This document shows positions 23,740 to 36,134 of a stretch of 64,000 bases of DNA, piece after piece. Under the pieces are notes generated by a model. The model was not told where the DNA came from. It ran no database searches and saw only the letters and a program-made list of their open reading frames with translations. The translations under genes and the position numbers were made by a program. Source of the stretch: Epiperipatus broadwayi (taxonomy: Eukaryota > Onychophora > Udeonychophora > Euonychophora > Peripatidae); assembly GCA_028023455.1 (NCBI GenBank), contig JAQFVV010012420.1, positions 932,001-996,000 on the forward strand, in the 5' to 3' direction. Position 1 is the first letter of the stretch, and each line of letters begins with the position of its first letter.

Positions 23740-26700
23740 TACCTTATATGGAAAATGTTCACTCATTTAACCCACACCAATCAATACTACAAGTATCACT
23801 GTTTAAAACGCTTTATTATTTATGACATATATAAATCTACTTCTCAACAACATAAGAAAACATCTTCAGCTATCTGCATATCCTCATTGAATTATAATAT
23901 AATATATAATTTTACAACATACAGATATGATATCATTTTCTTAATTAAAAAAAAGTAAATTCGTACATTAATTAAATTCATAAAATAATTTACAAATACT
24001 ATAAATTTGAATTCAGCCTAGATAAATCATGTATGTGGCACTTATGTACATGCTCAATATATACAAATAAATTCCAGTGCAAACAACATATTTAGGATAC
24101 TCATTCCATTTGAGCAATATGGCTATGCAGAAGCAAATAGAAGATAAATTGTTGCATGCAACAGAATACAATATATCATTCCTCTCAAAAACATACTTCT
24201 TATTTTATTGTAAAGTTGTTCTTACCAATCATAATCTTTGCAAAGTCATTCATATCAAATATTTAATCACTATGTAGAATGCTCTTATGGAAAAAAAACC
24301 CCAGTTACAATTAAATAATACTCAGAATGGCTTAAGATTATGTTCAATTGATGTACAAAAAAACCCAGTTAATCATTATATCATCCATAAAAAGATTATT
24401 TCCATATTTAGAGACAACTCTCAATATAACATCAACAAATAAACTATCTCTATGCACAAATATGTGCACTCAATTCTAGCACTAATTGTCATAATGACCA
24501 ACACTAAATTTCTCCACAAGACAAATGAGACTACTGAAAAACTTATGCACTTCTACATCCAAATGTAAATGAAAATACAAACTCTCTAATGCTAGACATT
24601 AATAATAGACAACTGATAGAAGATTTAAATATTGGACAAAAAGATTTAATTTTATATATAAAATAATTATGGGATCTTTGTTTATCCTATCTATATTCTC
24701 TTAGTTATAAGAAAAACTTTACCAATAAGAAAACTATATGAACTGAATCACAGAAAAAAGAGTATCAAAAGCAAAATTTTGATTGAGTAGTAGTTGACAG
24801 AATGCTTGGCCATTCATTATAAAAATATAATAGAATAACACTACAACAATCCATTCTGTTGTTAAGTCTTTTCCAAAAACTTACTTTGCAGAAAAAAAAA
24901 AGCATTACATTTATACTCTATAATGCACAAGAAGTGATTTTCTATATATCACTAATACCAGAAGACATCCTAACACTTAAAAATAAAATTATATGCTATA
25001 AAAAATTTACTCCACCATATGGTCCCTTATACATCAGTGTTCTAATCTATAGTAAGATGTGCATATTATTTAAATATTAATATATATTGATTTGATATAG
25101 CAAGATCACAAAGGTATAATCATTTATTTTATTATTTTAACATACTGCAGTAATTGATGTAATGCAGAATTTTCTAAGTGGTATGAATTGATCATTATCT
25201 ATAATTTGTAATATTCTATGAATTATCAATAAAGTTTTCCTTTGAAATATAAAAATAATAAGAACAACAAATACTATCTCCAGTTCAATGTGAAAAAAAC
25301 CCTGTGCCTGATCAACAAAGATGTGAAAATAACAGACCCAATTATTCAAATGTAAAGACTTCAAATTCCTTAGATTTCCCTTCTATCTTAGTACCTCAGC
25401 AATTAAAGAACACCCAAGAGAAGAACTTAAGCAAAAAAGTATAATTGACTAGTCTCTTCTCTAGAAAAATATATATCTATTAATATACTCAAATATGTCT
25501 CTATTCAATCAGTTTGGTATCAGTATCTATTTTAAAATATCATTGATACATTTGTATTTTTTAAAAAATAACATCAAATAAATGGCTAGCTTCAGCAAAG
25601 CCAAAGTATGATTCCAACAACAAAGTTAGTGATAAACAGAAAGACAGATAAAACTTAATAAATCATACAATTCATAAAAATATTTAAATATATTTTTTGA
25701 TTAAGATTTTTAACATATATGTAAGTATTAATTAAAGTTTTTAAAATTCTTTTTAGCACAATATACTTTTTTTTTGGACAAAAAGGTTATATAGATTAAA
25801 TCTTTTTTCATAATTGTATAGAAACATTTTGTGATTAAAGATCTTTATGGGCATTACTTACATAGGCCCTATAAAAGATCAAAATTGAAATTAAATTTAA
25901 AATTATGAGTTGTTAAATGTTGCTTAGTAAAAACAGTAGCTTTGAAGAAAGTTTAAAAACAATTTGACTACCACACACTAGTTTAGTAATTTGGATATAG
26001 TTTTAGCAGTAGGAAATGATATCCAGAAATTACACTATGAATAGTTAAAAAATGCTATTGTAAGAGACATCTGTCAGAAAATTAACATTTAACTGGTATA
26101 TTAGATCAGAATGTGTCAGAGTAAAATATATAAGAAAGGTTTTTTTCAACATGAAATAGTGCATTTAATATTTGGCACATAATACAAAAAGGTTTTGTTT
26201 ATGGTAGCAGTATATATTATAGCTCTGATGAAGAATGAAAATTAATTTCAAAACCTCTCTGGAAAATTGGATATCAAATTGAATTAATTGATAACAAAGA
26301 ATATAAAGAATTTAGAATATATGATTTGACTATTGAGTTTATTTTAACGTCTTGTAATAAATGACTAGTGCACAGATTACTAAAGGTGGTATTAATGATT
26401 CACACTTTTATAATAGTGTAGCTTTAATGAGAATGACTTAATTTCATTATTAAATTTCTTAAGCAATAATTGATTTAAGTGATGGCTTAATTTAATTTTT
26501 AAAAGCTTTTGCAGAGCACTTAGAATTAATGATGATACATAGTGGAAACACATTACCTCTAGGGAATTCTATAAGATTATTAAACTTGTAGAGTTGTAGC
26601 AGAAATCTTATACTAGATTGAAAATTATCTAATGTGCAAAAAATGATATCTCTTAAGTCTTCTAAAGTGCAGTGAAAAATGATTAGTAAAAAAAAAAATT

Positions 26701-27570
26701 GAGCTGTGACACCACGGTATGACAGAAAAAAATATCCTGTGATTTGTTCCAATTGTTTTTAAATGATGTAAGTAGATTGCAGATAATAGTGATGCAAGCA
26801 ATGAATGTTGAGAAATATGTTTAATGAGTATAAATGGAGCTGATAAACACATAGAAGTCTTTAGCTATGCAAATTTACTACCAAGATAATTGCCAATAAA
26901 AAGCACTATATGTGATGGAAAGGCATTTCTGAAGAATAGTAAACACATAACCTCCAATTCTCAAGTTTTAAACAGCCTTAAATTCTGCCTGGCATGTTGT
27001 AAAGCAAACAAACTAATTTAATTTAGCAAAAATTATTGCTTATACTAAAAAAATGGCTTGAAAAAAAAATTTTATAGCATAAAGTAATAGTAGTAATATT
27101 TTGTTCAATATCTTCTAGAATAATTGGTTCTAAATTGTTGACTTAATGAAATGTTATCAAAAGGTTCTTTTAAAACAAAAGAAGTTACTTAACAAATTAA
27201 ATAGATTAACATCAATGAATACAGCTGTAACAAACATATAAAAAACTGAGTTACAAAATAAGAAAAATATTACATAAACACTAACTGGGATTTGAACAGC
27301 TGTATGATATTCTGTTTTAGGCAAGGTAATTTTATGAACAATTTTGCTGTATGCAATGAAGTTTACAAAAAGTTTAGTAGATTAGTGTGCACTCATGTTA
27401 AGTTCTGTTCTTGAATTGAGATTGAAAGTAACTAAACAATAGATGCCATAACCTAATGATACCACTTTATCATCATGAGTGTGATTGTCATTTCCTTCTA
27501 ATAATTTATTATACTATCACTTACTAATGTTGCATCATAAAATAATGAAGATAATACAGTACTAAGATGT
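23740..27570. other. AT-rich non-coding DNA
   Basis: I found no gene in these 3.8 kb. Short open frames are rich in Ile, Tyr, Phe and Lys, as expected by chance at this composition. No repeat family I could follow. Confidence 0.45.
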
Positions 27571-27573
27571 ATA

Positions 27574-27730
27574 ATTAAATTGAGAGACTGCAAACTTCTC
27601 ACGCTCATTACTATCTAACAGCCAATCAGATCATAAATACAAGACAGAGAATTTGACAAGAAAAGGGAGGTCCACCCTATTCTTTACTTGTCTTTCTATA
27701 TATCCAAGCCAGTCTAAAGTATTTAAATCT
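27574..27730. repeat. MITE fragment (one arm plus core)
   Basis: 27574-27652 matches the left arm of the complete element at 27863-28156 in direct orientation (attaaattgagagactgc to agacagagaat). 27653-27730 matches the core in inverted orientation relative to that copy. It is therefore the reverse of the core plus right arm: a truncated copy inserted the other way round. Confidence 0.8.
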
Positions 27731-27862
27731 GAAAGCATGAATATTAAATATCTTCACACTTAACTCACTGAGTTTAAATTACAAACATACAGTGTGAAAT
27801 TCTACGATTTACTACGCAGTAGTTTTTAGATGTTATAACTTGCAGTAATGTATGTAAATAAT

Positions 27863-28156
27863 ATTTATTTTATAAAGCACAAACAGTATTGAAATTAAAT
27901 TGAGAGACTGCAAACCTCTCATGCTCATTACTATCTAACAGCCAATCAGATCATAAATACAAGACAGAGAATCTAAATACTTTAGACTGGCTTGGATATA
28001 TAAAAAGACAAGTAAAGAACAGGGTGGACCGCCCTTTTCTTGTTAAATTCTCTGTCTTGTATTTACGATCTGATTGGCTGTTAGATAGTAATGAGCGTGA
28101 GAGGTTTGCAATCTCTGAATTTAATTTCAATACTGTTTGCACTTTATAAAATAAAT
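27863..28156. mobile_element. complete MITE with arms of about 110 bp
   Basis: The left arm begins atttattttataaagcac and runs to agacagagaat (about 27971). The right arm, from attctctgtcttgtattt (about 28046) to gcactttataaaataaat, is its reverse complement. The core includes ggctt ggatatataaaa and gggtggaccgccc. Arms contain ctaacagccaatcagatca, a CCAAT-like word. No coding capacity; a minus-strand open frame through the arm is a by-product. No clear target duplication. Confidence 0.8.
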
Positions 28157-29220
28157 AAGATGTATAATGTACATTTTTGTTTATAGTTAGAAGAATTTGA
28201 TAAAAGCAAATTAAAATACATAGTCTGTCTATTATTTACATCTTCTCTCTAAAGAAACTGAAGCATTTTTAAATAAATAAAACTATACATTTTTACTTTG
28301 TTTTAATCCAAATAAAATGTTTATCCCATAATTGTTTTTTTCTCTTTTTATTTCTCTTCTTATCCATTCTTTACCTTTTTTCTTTTTATCAAATTCTCTT
28401 CCATTATATATATATATAATTCAATCAAAATCAATAAAAAAAGTTTTTCATCAATTTTGTACAATTTTTTATGCTTTAATTAATTTTTGATTAAATTATT
28501 ATTATTGAATACATTGTCAAAAAAACACAACAACAATTGCAGAACAAAGAAAGTAATTTTTCCATTCAATTTTTTTATGATATGTCAAATGCCAAGTTGT
28601 TGTTAATCCTTCTTAATTTCAGTGGTTTAATTAATATATTTAAAACAATAGCAATAAAAAAAGAATAATTTGTTCAATTAAAATGAATAATGTTAGGAAA
28701 CCATAAATATTTAAACTTAATAGATTAAATATTTAAAATGAAAATGTTTACAATATATATATGCGTTTGATTTTAAAAACTGTTCAAAACAAACATCTTT
28801 CGCTAAAACGATTATTACATGTGTACATGTGAATAATTTTGTTATATGCCTATGACTTGTTTGAAATCAGGTTGAGTAAAGACTTGTTTTTATCGCTCTT
28901 TATCAAAAACTTAAAAGGACTACACCTAATGATTAGTTTGGTTCAAAATATTAAGCTTTGAATAACATATTCAAAGTAAAAGATATTTAGTGAATAAATA
29001 ACAGCTCAAAAATAACGTCTTCTGACATGATAGTAAACATCCATTCTTAAAGAAGTATCGTCATTCTAAATCTCCTTCCTTCCTAAAGGAAAGAAGAGAG
29101 AAAACTAATAATCTAGAAATGAGTTTTGAAATGATTATACAAACCAATCTATGAAACACAAATACATCAACTATGTAGGACATACCATTTTTTAAATTAA
29201 TTTGATATTTTATAATATGG
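28157..29220. other. AT-rich non-coding DNA
   Basis: No gene or recognisable repeat, only poly-A/T-rich DNA with an (at)n run near 28406. Confidence 0.5.
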
Positions 29221-29229
29221 TCTTTTAAT

Positions 29230-31960
29230 TTTTTCAGCAAAAAATATATATTTTTGAAATGCTTACTATGTCTATTTGCAATTCTTCAATATATCCTATT
29301 CTCTGCAACATCTTTCCAATGGAAACAATTGAGATTACAGTTCTTTAAAATGTCTTTTAGATAATTATTATAATATAGATATGGTCTACCTCTCTCATAA
29401 AATTCACACTCATGTTTGCCATTAAATATTCTTTTAGAAAGTCTTGCCTAGTTCATTTCTTTTACATGACCAATCCAATGAAGGTATGATTTTACAACAG
29501 TGGACTTTATATTATGATATCCAACAAAGAGAAAATCATATTGATTAGCTTTAATCTTGTCTTTGTATTTTTAAAAATTTATGGAACACCTTTAAATGAA
29601 ATTTTTCTAATATCTTTATATTGTAGTGATATTGTATCAAAGTTGCACTTCCATACAATAAATTAAATAAAAGTTTCATTTACAGTTAACTTAGTTGTAG
29701 CAGTTAACTTATTGAATGCATCAAAGATACCTTGGAGTCTGTGCTGGACCTCAATGTCTAAGTTCATTCTTTTATGTATAAATTGCCAAGGTATCTAAAC
29801 TGCTTTACATTCTCATGTTGAAAACTTCCAAATTAAAAGTTACTGAGCCTTTTTCTTCTATCACTGGTGATAAAGAACATGAGTTTTTTTTATAAAATAA
29901 TAAATCAAAGTCATTATATATTGCACTCAAAACATTAAATATATTCTGTAAATCATCTTTTGAACTGGCAAAAATAACACAATCATCAGCATACAGTAAA
30001 TCTAGAACCTAAGAAAAAGAAGCTGGATTTATCTTTTAATTGATTCAAATTAAAAATTTTATCATCAAACTTCTATCATATTTTGATCTCTGTTTTACTA
30101 AACTATTTATAAACAATTATAAAAGAACATTATCATAAAAACTGAAAACAATGCTGTCATGTACACATTCTTGTTTAACACCAGTTGTTTATTTAAAATA
30201 GCTCAGATTTCCCACCAGTAGTAGTAATATTTCCTTTCATTTCATCATGTAGAAACTGTATAATTTAAATAAATTTTGGTGGAAACCAACTAGTTTTAAA
30301 CAATAACACATATTTATTTTATTAACAGAATCATATATATTGAACAAATCCATAAAAGCAATATATAAATTACTCTTTAATTTACAGCCTTTTCCCCTCA
30401 TTTGCCTGGCAATAAAATCCATGTCTATAGTGCTTCTTGATTCTCTAAAACCACATTGAGTCTCTGGAAATCATTTATCTATTACTGGAAGTAATCTATT
30501 TAACAAAATTCTTGAAACTATCTTTGTTATAATGGATAATAATGATATTCTACATTAATTACTGCAATCTTGTTTTTAAAAATTGGAGCAATAGAAACAT
30601 TCTTAAGATTGGATGGTAACAACTTCATGATTCCATATATTCTTAAAAAATTCCAATATTTTTGAAACAAACATATCATCATCAGATTTTAAAATTTCTC
30701 CAGACATTGCAGTCCATCCATTTTTGAAATTTAAAAAGCTGTTTTTTCTTCATTAGGCTGAATAACTTTGTCCAAATTTAAATGAGTAGATAAAATGGAT
30801 ATATCACTAAAAGTCATCATCCCAATTATTTTATTATTATCCAAAAGATAATGAAAATACTTCTTCCATGTGATTAAAATGGCATTGTTATGAGAGTATC
30901 ACTGCTGACTTTAATAGGATTATGATATTTTAAAAGTCCATATATTGCTTTCAATGCATCAAAAAAGATCTTAAATGATCATGATCAGGAAATATTTGTA
31001 TTTTCTTTGAAGTTTTAATTCACCAACCATTTTTAAGACTTCTTGTCACTTGTTGACCTTTTTACCTTTATATTTATTATGTAGTTCCACATTTAACCTA
31101 TTATTCTGTCAAGCAGAAAATAACAGTTTCCTGTTAATCAAATCACTAATAATAAGATCATTATCAAAAAAAAAAAAGCCACTCATAATTCTTCTTTTTA
31201 GTCAACCCAAAGAATAAATTTCCATGCTTCAATAATATGACAGTCCTGAAAATTCAAATTAACATTTTTAATGTTTAATAGTTGATGAAATTTAATCTGT
31301 GTAGTAGATTTTTCTTTAGAATGAACATCAAGTTTCTTATAAGTATGAGTAGAATAATATCTATTTTTAATCCAGCTATTATTTTAATCTTGGTACATAC
31401 TAATCTATCTTTCTTTGTTTGTGCTCATATAATGTGAGCTCTTGTATTCTGACTTTTAACTATAATGTAATCCACTGAATAATATTGCTTTAGCAAGAAT
31501 GCATTGATATTCCTTTATAGGGGGTTTTCTGCCTAAACAAAATAATTGTGATAGTCAGTCCATGTACAAAAATCTAGTAGTAATGAAGCATTTGAATTTA
31601 CAGCATCAATACCATTATTTTCAATAACTTTTGGCCAAAATCTACTATTTACACTAATAGATGCATTAAAGTTTCCAATAAGTAAAAATTGATTTTTAAT
31701 GATATTTCCAACAAAAAAATAAAAGCTTTCTTTCTCTGAATTCTTTAAATCTAAGATTGGAGCATGGTCACTAATCAAATGAGCACTAGTACCATTGTGC
31801 AAAGTGAGTTTTAAAACCAATAGTATTCTGTTGATACAATGAAGAATTCAATAATAGATGTTAAATTAGACTTTATATCAAATCCAACATTGTAAATTAT
31901 CCTTTTATTAACTGCCTTGTCTTTCAAAAAAAACTTGCATGCATCCTGTTCTATTAAACT
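29230..31960 (-). pseudogene. second LINE family, endonuclease + RT, degenerate
   Basis: Minus strand. 31820-31533 gives part of an endonuclease: SDHAPILDLKN, then FLLIGNFNASISVNSRFWPK and NSNASLLLDFCTWTD, the pattern GDFNARVG...W..V...G..N.NG..LL seen in craniofacial-development-protein-2-like retroelements. 30422-30237 gives RT: DFIARQMRGKGCK, then LYIAFMDLFNIYDSVN, the region before the catalytic box. The C-terminal end (about 29450-29260) reads RLSKRIFNGKHECEF, GRPYLYYNNYLKDILKNCN, then HWKDVAENR. This differs from the family at 12.4 kb, whose C-terminus is WAGHIVRR...GETF. Many stops; inactive. Confidence 0.75.
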
Positions 31961-32135
31961 TCTTCCTCTGAGAGATGACTTTCACTATAAGTAGTTACAT
32001 TGATCTTAAATCTTAATCACTTCCTAGTCATCAGTGCAAAATTTATAACAAGTAAAGTTCACATATTCTATACATTTTATACTTAAGAAAAAAATAATTT
32101 TATAATACTTACCTTCAGTATTACCACTGTTTCTT

Positions 32136-32222
32136 GCTTTATTATACTGCTACTACTACTACCACTATCCCTACCCCTACCACCACCACTTCTAATACTA
32201 TTAATATTATTATTATTATTTC
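32136..32222 (+). repeat. trinucleotide-type microsatellite
   Basis: Interrupted (cta)n, (acc)n and (att)n runs. Confidence 0.85.
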
Positions 32223-32859
32223 AAGCACTATATGATTAATCCACCATATAAGACACTCTAGCTGGACTGTATTAGACAAGCCACTTTTAAACCCTTTTCT
32301 AGTTCCTCCTAATTCTGTTCTAGGCAGAGGAATTTATAAATAGAGTTTCCTAAACATACAATCTTTGCTATCCAAAACTCCTGCTTCACTAAAATCCAGT
32401 TCCAATTAACTCATTATTGATTGTATTGTTTCAAATTAAGATCACAACTAAAAACTGCTAGCCTACTCCTGACAATGGTTTGATAATTCTTGAGAGTTTG
32501 AGCTAAAAAAAAAAAAAGAAAAAGGACTTGGAATCAGAAAAATCTGTGCTTATAGCTAAAAAAAGGGAATATTGTTGTAAAAACACATAATCCCATTTTC
32601 ACAGTTAGTATAAGATAATGTCTGACAACATAAGAGACTCAGAATAACTGGAACCTAAAATAACTTAAGAGACAAAAAAAAAAGATGGAGACTGAAAAGA
32701 CTCAAATCCTATCTTACAAAATAGCTGGAACTCTTGAAATAAAGCATTGTTTATTTGGTATTCTCATCTAAAGATCATTCCACTAATTATACTTAAATTA
32801 GTTAAAGAAATCTGAATAATGTCCATGCCATTTTATTATAATTTTATTTAAAACTATAA

Positions 32860-34130
32860 TGTATTTATCAAATGATGAAAAACTCTTTCACTCTGTCAAA
32901 CTTCCTTATCTAATCCATATAACATTGTATGATTTTTTTTTCTAGATCTTCATCTCTTAGGATATAGTTTAAGACTTTAATTATCCATATATTATCTATT
33001 TCTTCTAGCAACATGACCAGTCCAACTTCATTTTAGCTTTAAATTTACTCAATAATGCCAGTGATATTTTTTTATTTTTTACCCATAAATTTATTTTAGA
33101 TTCCTCATTATTGCTTCCAACTTGCATCTCACCACCCTCTATTTTTTGTTTTGAAACCTGTGAGTTAAGTATCCAAATCTGAGATCAATATATATATTTT
33201 GATATCACATTTATTAAAAACCTTCCTTTTCAAGAACTAGGCATATTTCCTTTTAATATCAAATTATTTTTTACCTAAAACAATCACCTATAGCAAGTTT
33301 ACACAGAGGTTAAACTCTCCATACAGTAGCACCACTCAGTGCAAGAGGGAGTAATCAATGGATGCAAAAAAGTTTATGCATAAAATCCCCATCTAGTGCC
33401 TACTCATCCAATAGCCTCAGATTAGTTTCTAGCTTGTGGCTTTCATCAATGAGGACTCTTGGATCATGTGATGTTTAGTGGTTTATAACAAATTTAATTA
33501 TATAATTAATTTCATTTAGTAGTATTAATAACTTGATAAAGATATTTACAGTTAATACTCATTTGTATAAATTTACATACAATTTACATTATATCTTATA
33601 CCCACAACCCTCTCATCCACTAATTATTGCTATGAGTATGATATCAAGATTGAGATATCAAAAGCTGCTCGACTATCCTAGGATAATAAAAACTTTTATT
33701 TTTAAGCTATTCTTACTTTCTTAGTGCTTATAATTTAATTAATAATTTTTTGTAATTCATTATTATCATTCTTTATTTCTCAATTTAAAACACCAGTAAA
33801 TATTAATTTTCTTAACAATTATCTTTTATTCTAATTTTTGGCATTTATCTGATAACTCTTGTAACATTTTTGGAAATTCTGAAGAACTGTTTTTTACAAA
33901 AACAGGCATGTCTTCTGTAAAATCTAAATAATATAAATAAGATACATTCATTTTTATTCGATTAACTTTTCATTTAATACACAAAATACTTCCCATTAAA
34001 ATTGCTGTAAAAAGTCTTGGAAATTAGAAATCATTTCATCTTATATTTTTAATAATATTATTTTTTTAGTGTTACTATGTATCTAATCATTGCATTTTAA
34101 TAAATATTCTTTAAAATTTGGCAATATTCC
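32860..34130 (-). pseudogene. LINE family 1, 3' half, interrupted
   Basis: Minus-strand copy of the LINE seen at 12.4 kb. 32880-33300 aligns in order with 36190-36640 (agcaacatgaccagtccaac, aaaaaccttccttttcaag). 33780-34130 aligns with 36780-37130 (gataactcttg, gaaattctgaag, gtaaaaagtcttgg). It is interrupted at about 33300-33500 by an arm of the foldback repeat. Heavily mutated. Confidence 0.75.
33306..33475 (+). repeat. foldback repeat, left arm only (copy 4), inside LINE
   Basis: aaactctccatacagtagca, catctagtgcctactcatcc and tggctttcatcaatgaggac follow the left-arm consensus. The matching right arm is absent. Confidence 0.85.
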
Positions 34131-34364
34131 ATGTCACATATTTGCAGTTTGTTGTACCCTGCATTCACAAGACTCCCATGATGATAATGTAATGGGGTTT
34201 AAAAAAAATGTTTATGCCATGGATTGCAAATGTTTTTACCCTGCATTAAAATCTAGCCCAATATTGAGAGGTATAATATAATGCTGTTGCTTAATAATAC
34301 ATAATAGTTCACATTAAAACGTTTCAGAGAAAGAAGTTAAATATTTTTTTTCTCATGTGTCAAA

Positions 34365-34440
34365 GCATCGACCTGGAAATGAACCCGGGACAACTGTTTG
34401 TAATGCAGCTGTGCTAACCACTCGGCCACCAATACTTGAC
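34365..34440 (-). repeat. tRNA-like SINE head or tRNA pseudogene
   Basis: On the minus strand a good A box, TGGCCGAGTGGTTAGCAC, is followed after about 30 bases by B-box-like GGGTTCATTTCC. The T-arm stem has a mismatch, the B box lacks the usual purine-A step and the acceptor ends do not pair, so I do not call a working tRNA. The A-box region resembles Ser/Leu-type tRNAs. Confidence 0.55.
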
Positions 34441-34449
34441 AGAAGTTAA

Positions 34450-36130
34450 AATATTTGTAAATAAAATTGCTAATCAAAGCAGATGCATTTTCAAGTAAGG
34501 AAACATCCCAAGATAAGCAAACTAGTGTTTAATTTAGGCAGCAATATAGCAAACTGAATCATAAGTATAATCTATCAATAGTTTTGAATAAATAAAGAAA
34601 CCAATTGAAATAATTTTATGAAGTGATTTTAGAGAAATAAACTTCATTTGTAGTCACCATATAAATATATTTAATCTGTTGATAATTTTAGATGAAATGA
34701 ATTTAAACTAATTTTAACATCCTGTGGCATTATATTTATTTATCTTATTAATAAAACTATGAGATGCTGTATGAATCATACTTGTGTGTTCATTTAGTTA
34801 TTGAGTTTCTGTTGAATTTATACTCAGAACCTCTCAAAAGTAGAAAAGTCTTGTGAATTAGCTATCATCCAGATAGATGAAAAAACAATATGGGAAAGAT
34901 TAAGATAAAGCATTAAACAGAAGAAAAAAAATAAAGGTAAATAAACAGTCTATTATATGCAATTTAATCATGTAATCAATTATGCATATACTGTAAATCT
35001 AATAATAGGTAAATAAATGGAATAAAGTGAATCCTATCTTGAAAGTTTTCAATTCCTCTGAAACCTAGTGACACTAGTTGAATAATTAATGGGGAAATGC
35101 TCATCTGGATTTGAGTTGTCCTTTTAGGCCTATTACTAATTTAGTTGTAGTGTGAATGTGGTTTCACACAACTGATTATATAATCAAAAACATTTCATTT
35201 TCATTATAGGTATTTATTATCTCTGTTTTTATTGCACTTCATAAAATGAATGAGCATTCAGGCAGATCAAAAGACTTTTCAGAGTAATTCCCTCTAATGT
35301 AGGATTTATTAACAAAGTAAGATCACAATGATTCTATATATTAATAAACTTCACATATATATTTCATATTTTATAATCTTCAATTTAAAATTACATAGAG
35401 TGGTGCAGAATAATAATACTCAGAATTATATTATGCCTCTCAACATTGAGATAGGATCTTATACAGAACAAAAACAACTGCAATTTATAGTAGAAATATA
35501 TTTAATTTAAAACTCTATCATCTTCACAATCTTGGTTGTTTATATGCAAGGCATAACCAACTACAAATATATGACATCATATAAACTAGAATACTATTTT
35601 CTATAGGAATTGAAATAATTTTATCTACAGGAAAGCTGTTTAGTGATTCAGAGTTTGGCTTTTTTGCTTGACTGCATAGGACCATTTTTTATATACTAAT
35701 TTTGCTCTACCTCAATCTTAGTAGATTAAGCAATAAACAAATTTGCATCCTAATATAATACTCTAATCATACCTTCATATTTATCTATGCTTACTCATAC
35801 AATTCAATAAATAATAATATTCATCAAATAAAATGGCTTGTAACAATATACTTATTTAGTACATCAAATCTAGAAAAATATAATTGGGCAATTATGATCT
35901 AGGGTTTCTTAAATTCTTCATTAATATCTCAAGAAAATCTAAGACAGAAGAGTTCCTTTGTCACAAAATTGGGGTTTAAATCCAATCTCCATCATTTTCC
36001 AGAATCTGGAAAAATTTAGTGGCATTCAACTGAAACAGTAATTAAATATTACATCTGATGCATCTCTCTTCTCCAGCATTTGAAACAGTCTTTGATCACA
36101 TTGGAAACTAGCTTTATTTAGCTTCCAATT
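34450..36130. other. AT-rich non-coding DNA
   Basis: No gene. Near 35968 a B-box-like GGGGTTTAAATCCAATC suggests another SINE relic on the + strand. Nothing else recognised. Confidence 0.45.
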
Positions 36131-36134
36131 ATAA

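Noticed and set aside
27951-28142. Minus-strand open frame of 63 codons
   Set aside because: Runs through the core and arm of a MITE.
34365-34440. Functional tRNA gene
   Set aside because: Acceptor ends do not pair, the T stem has a mismatch and the B box departs from consensus; better read as a SINE head.
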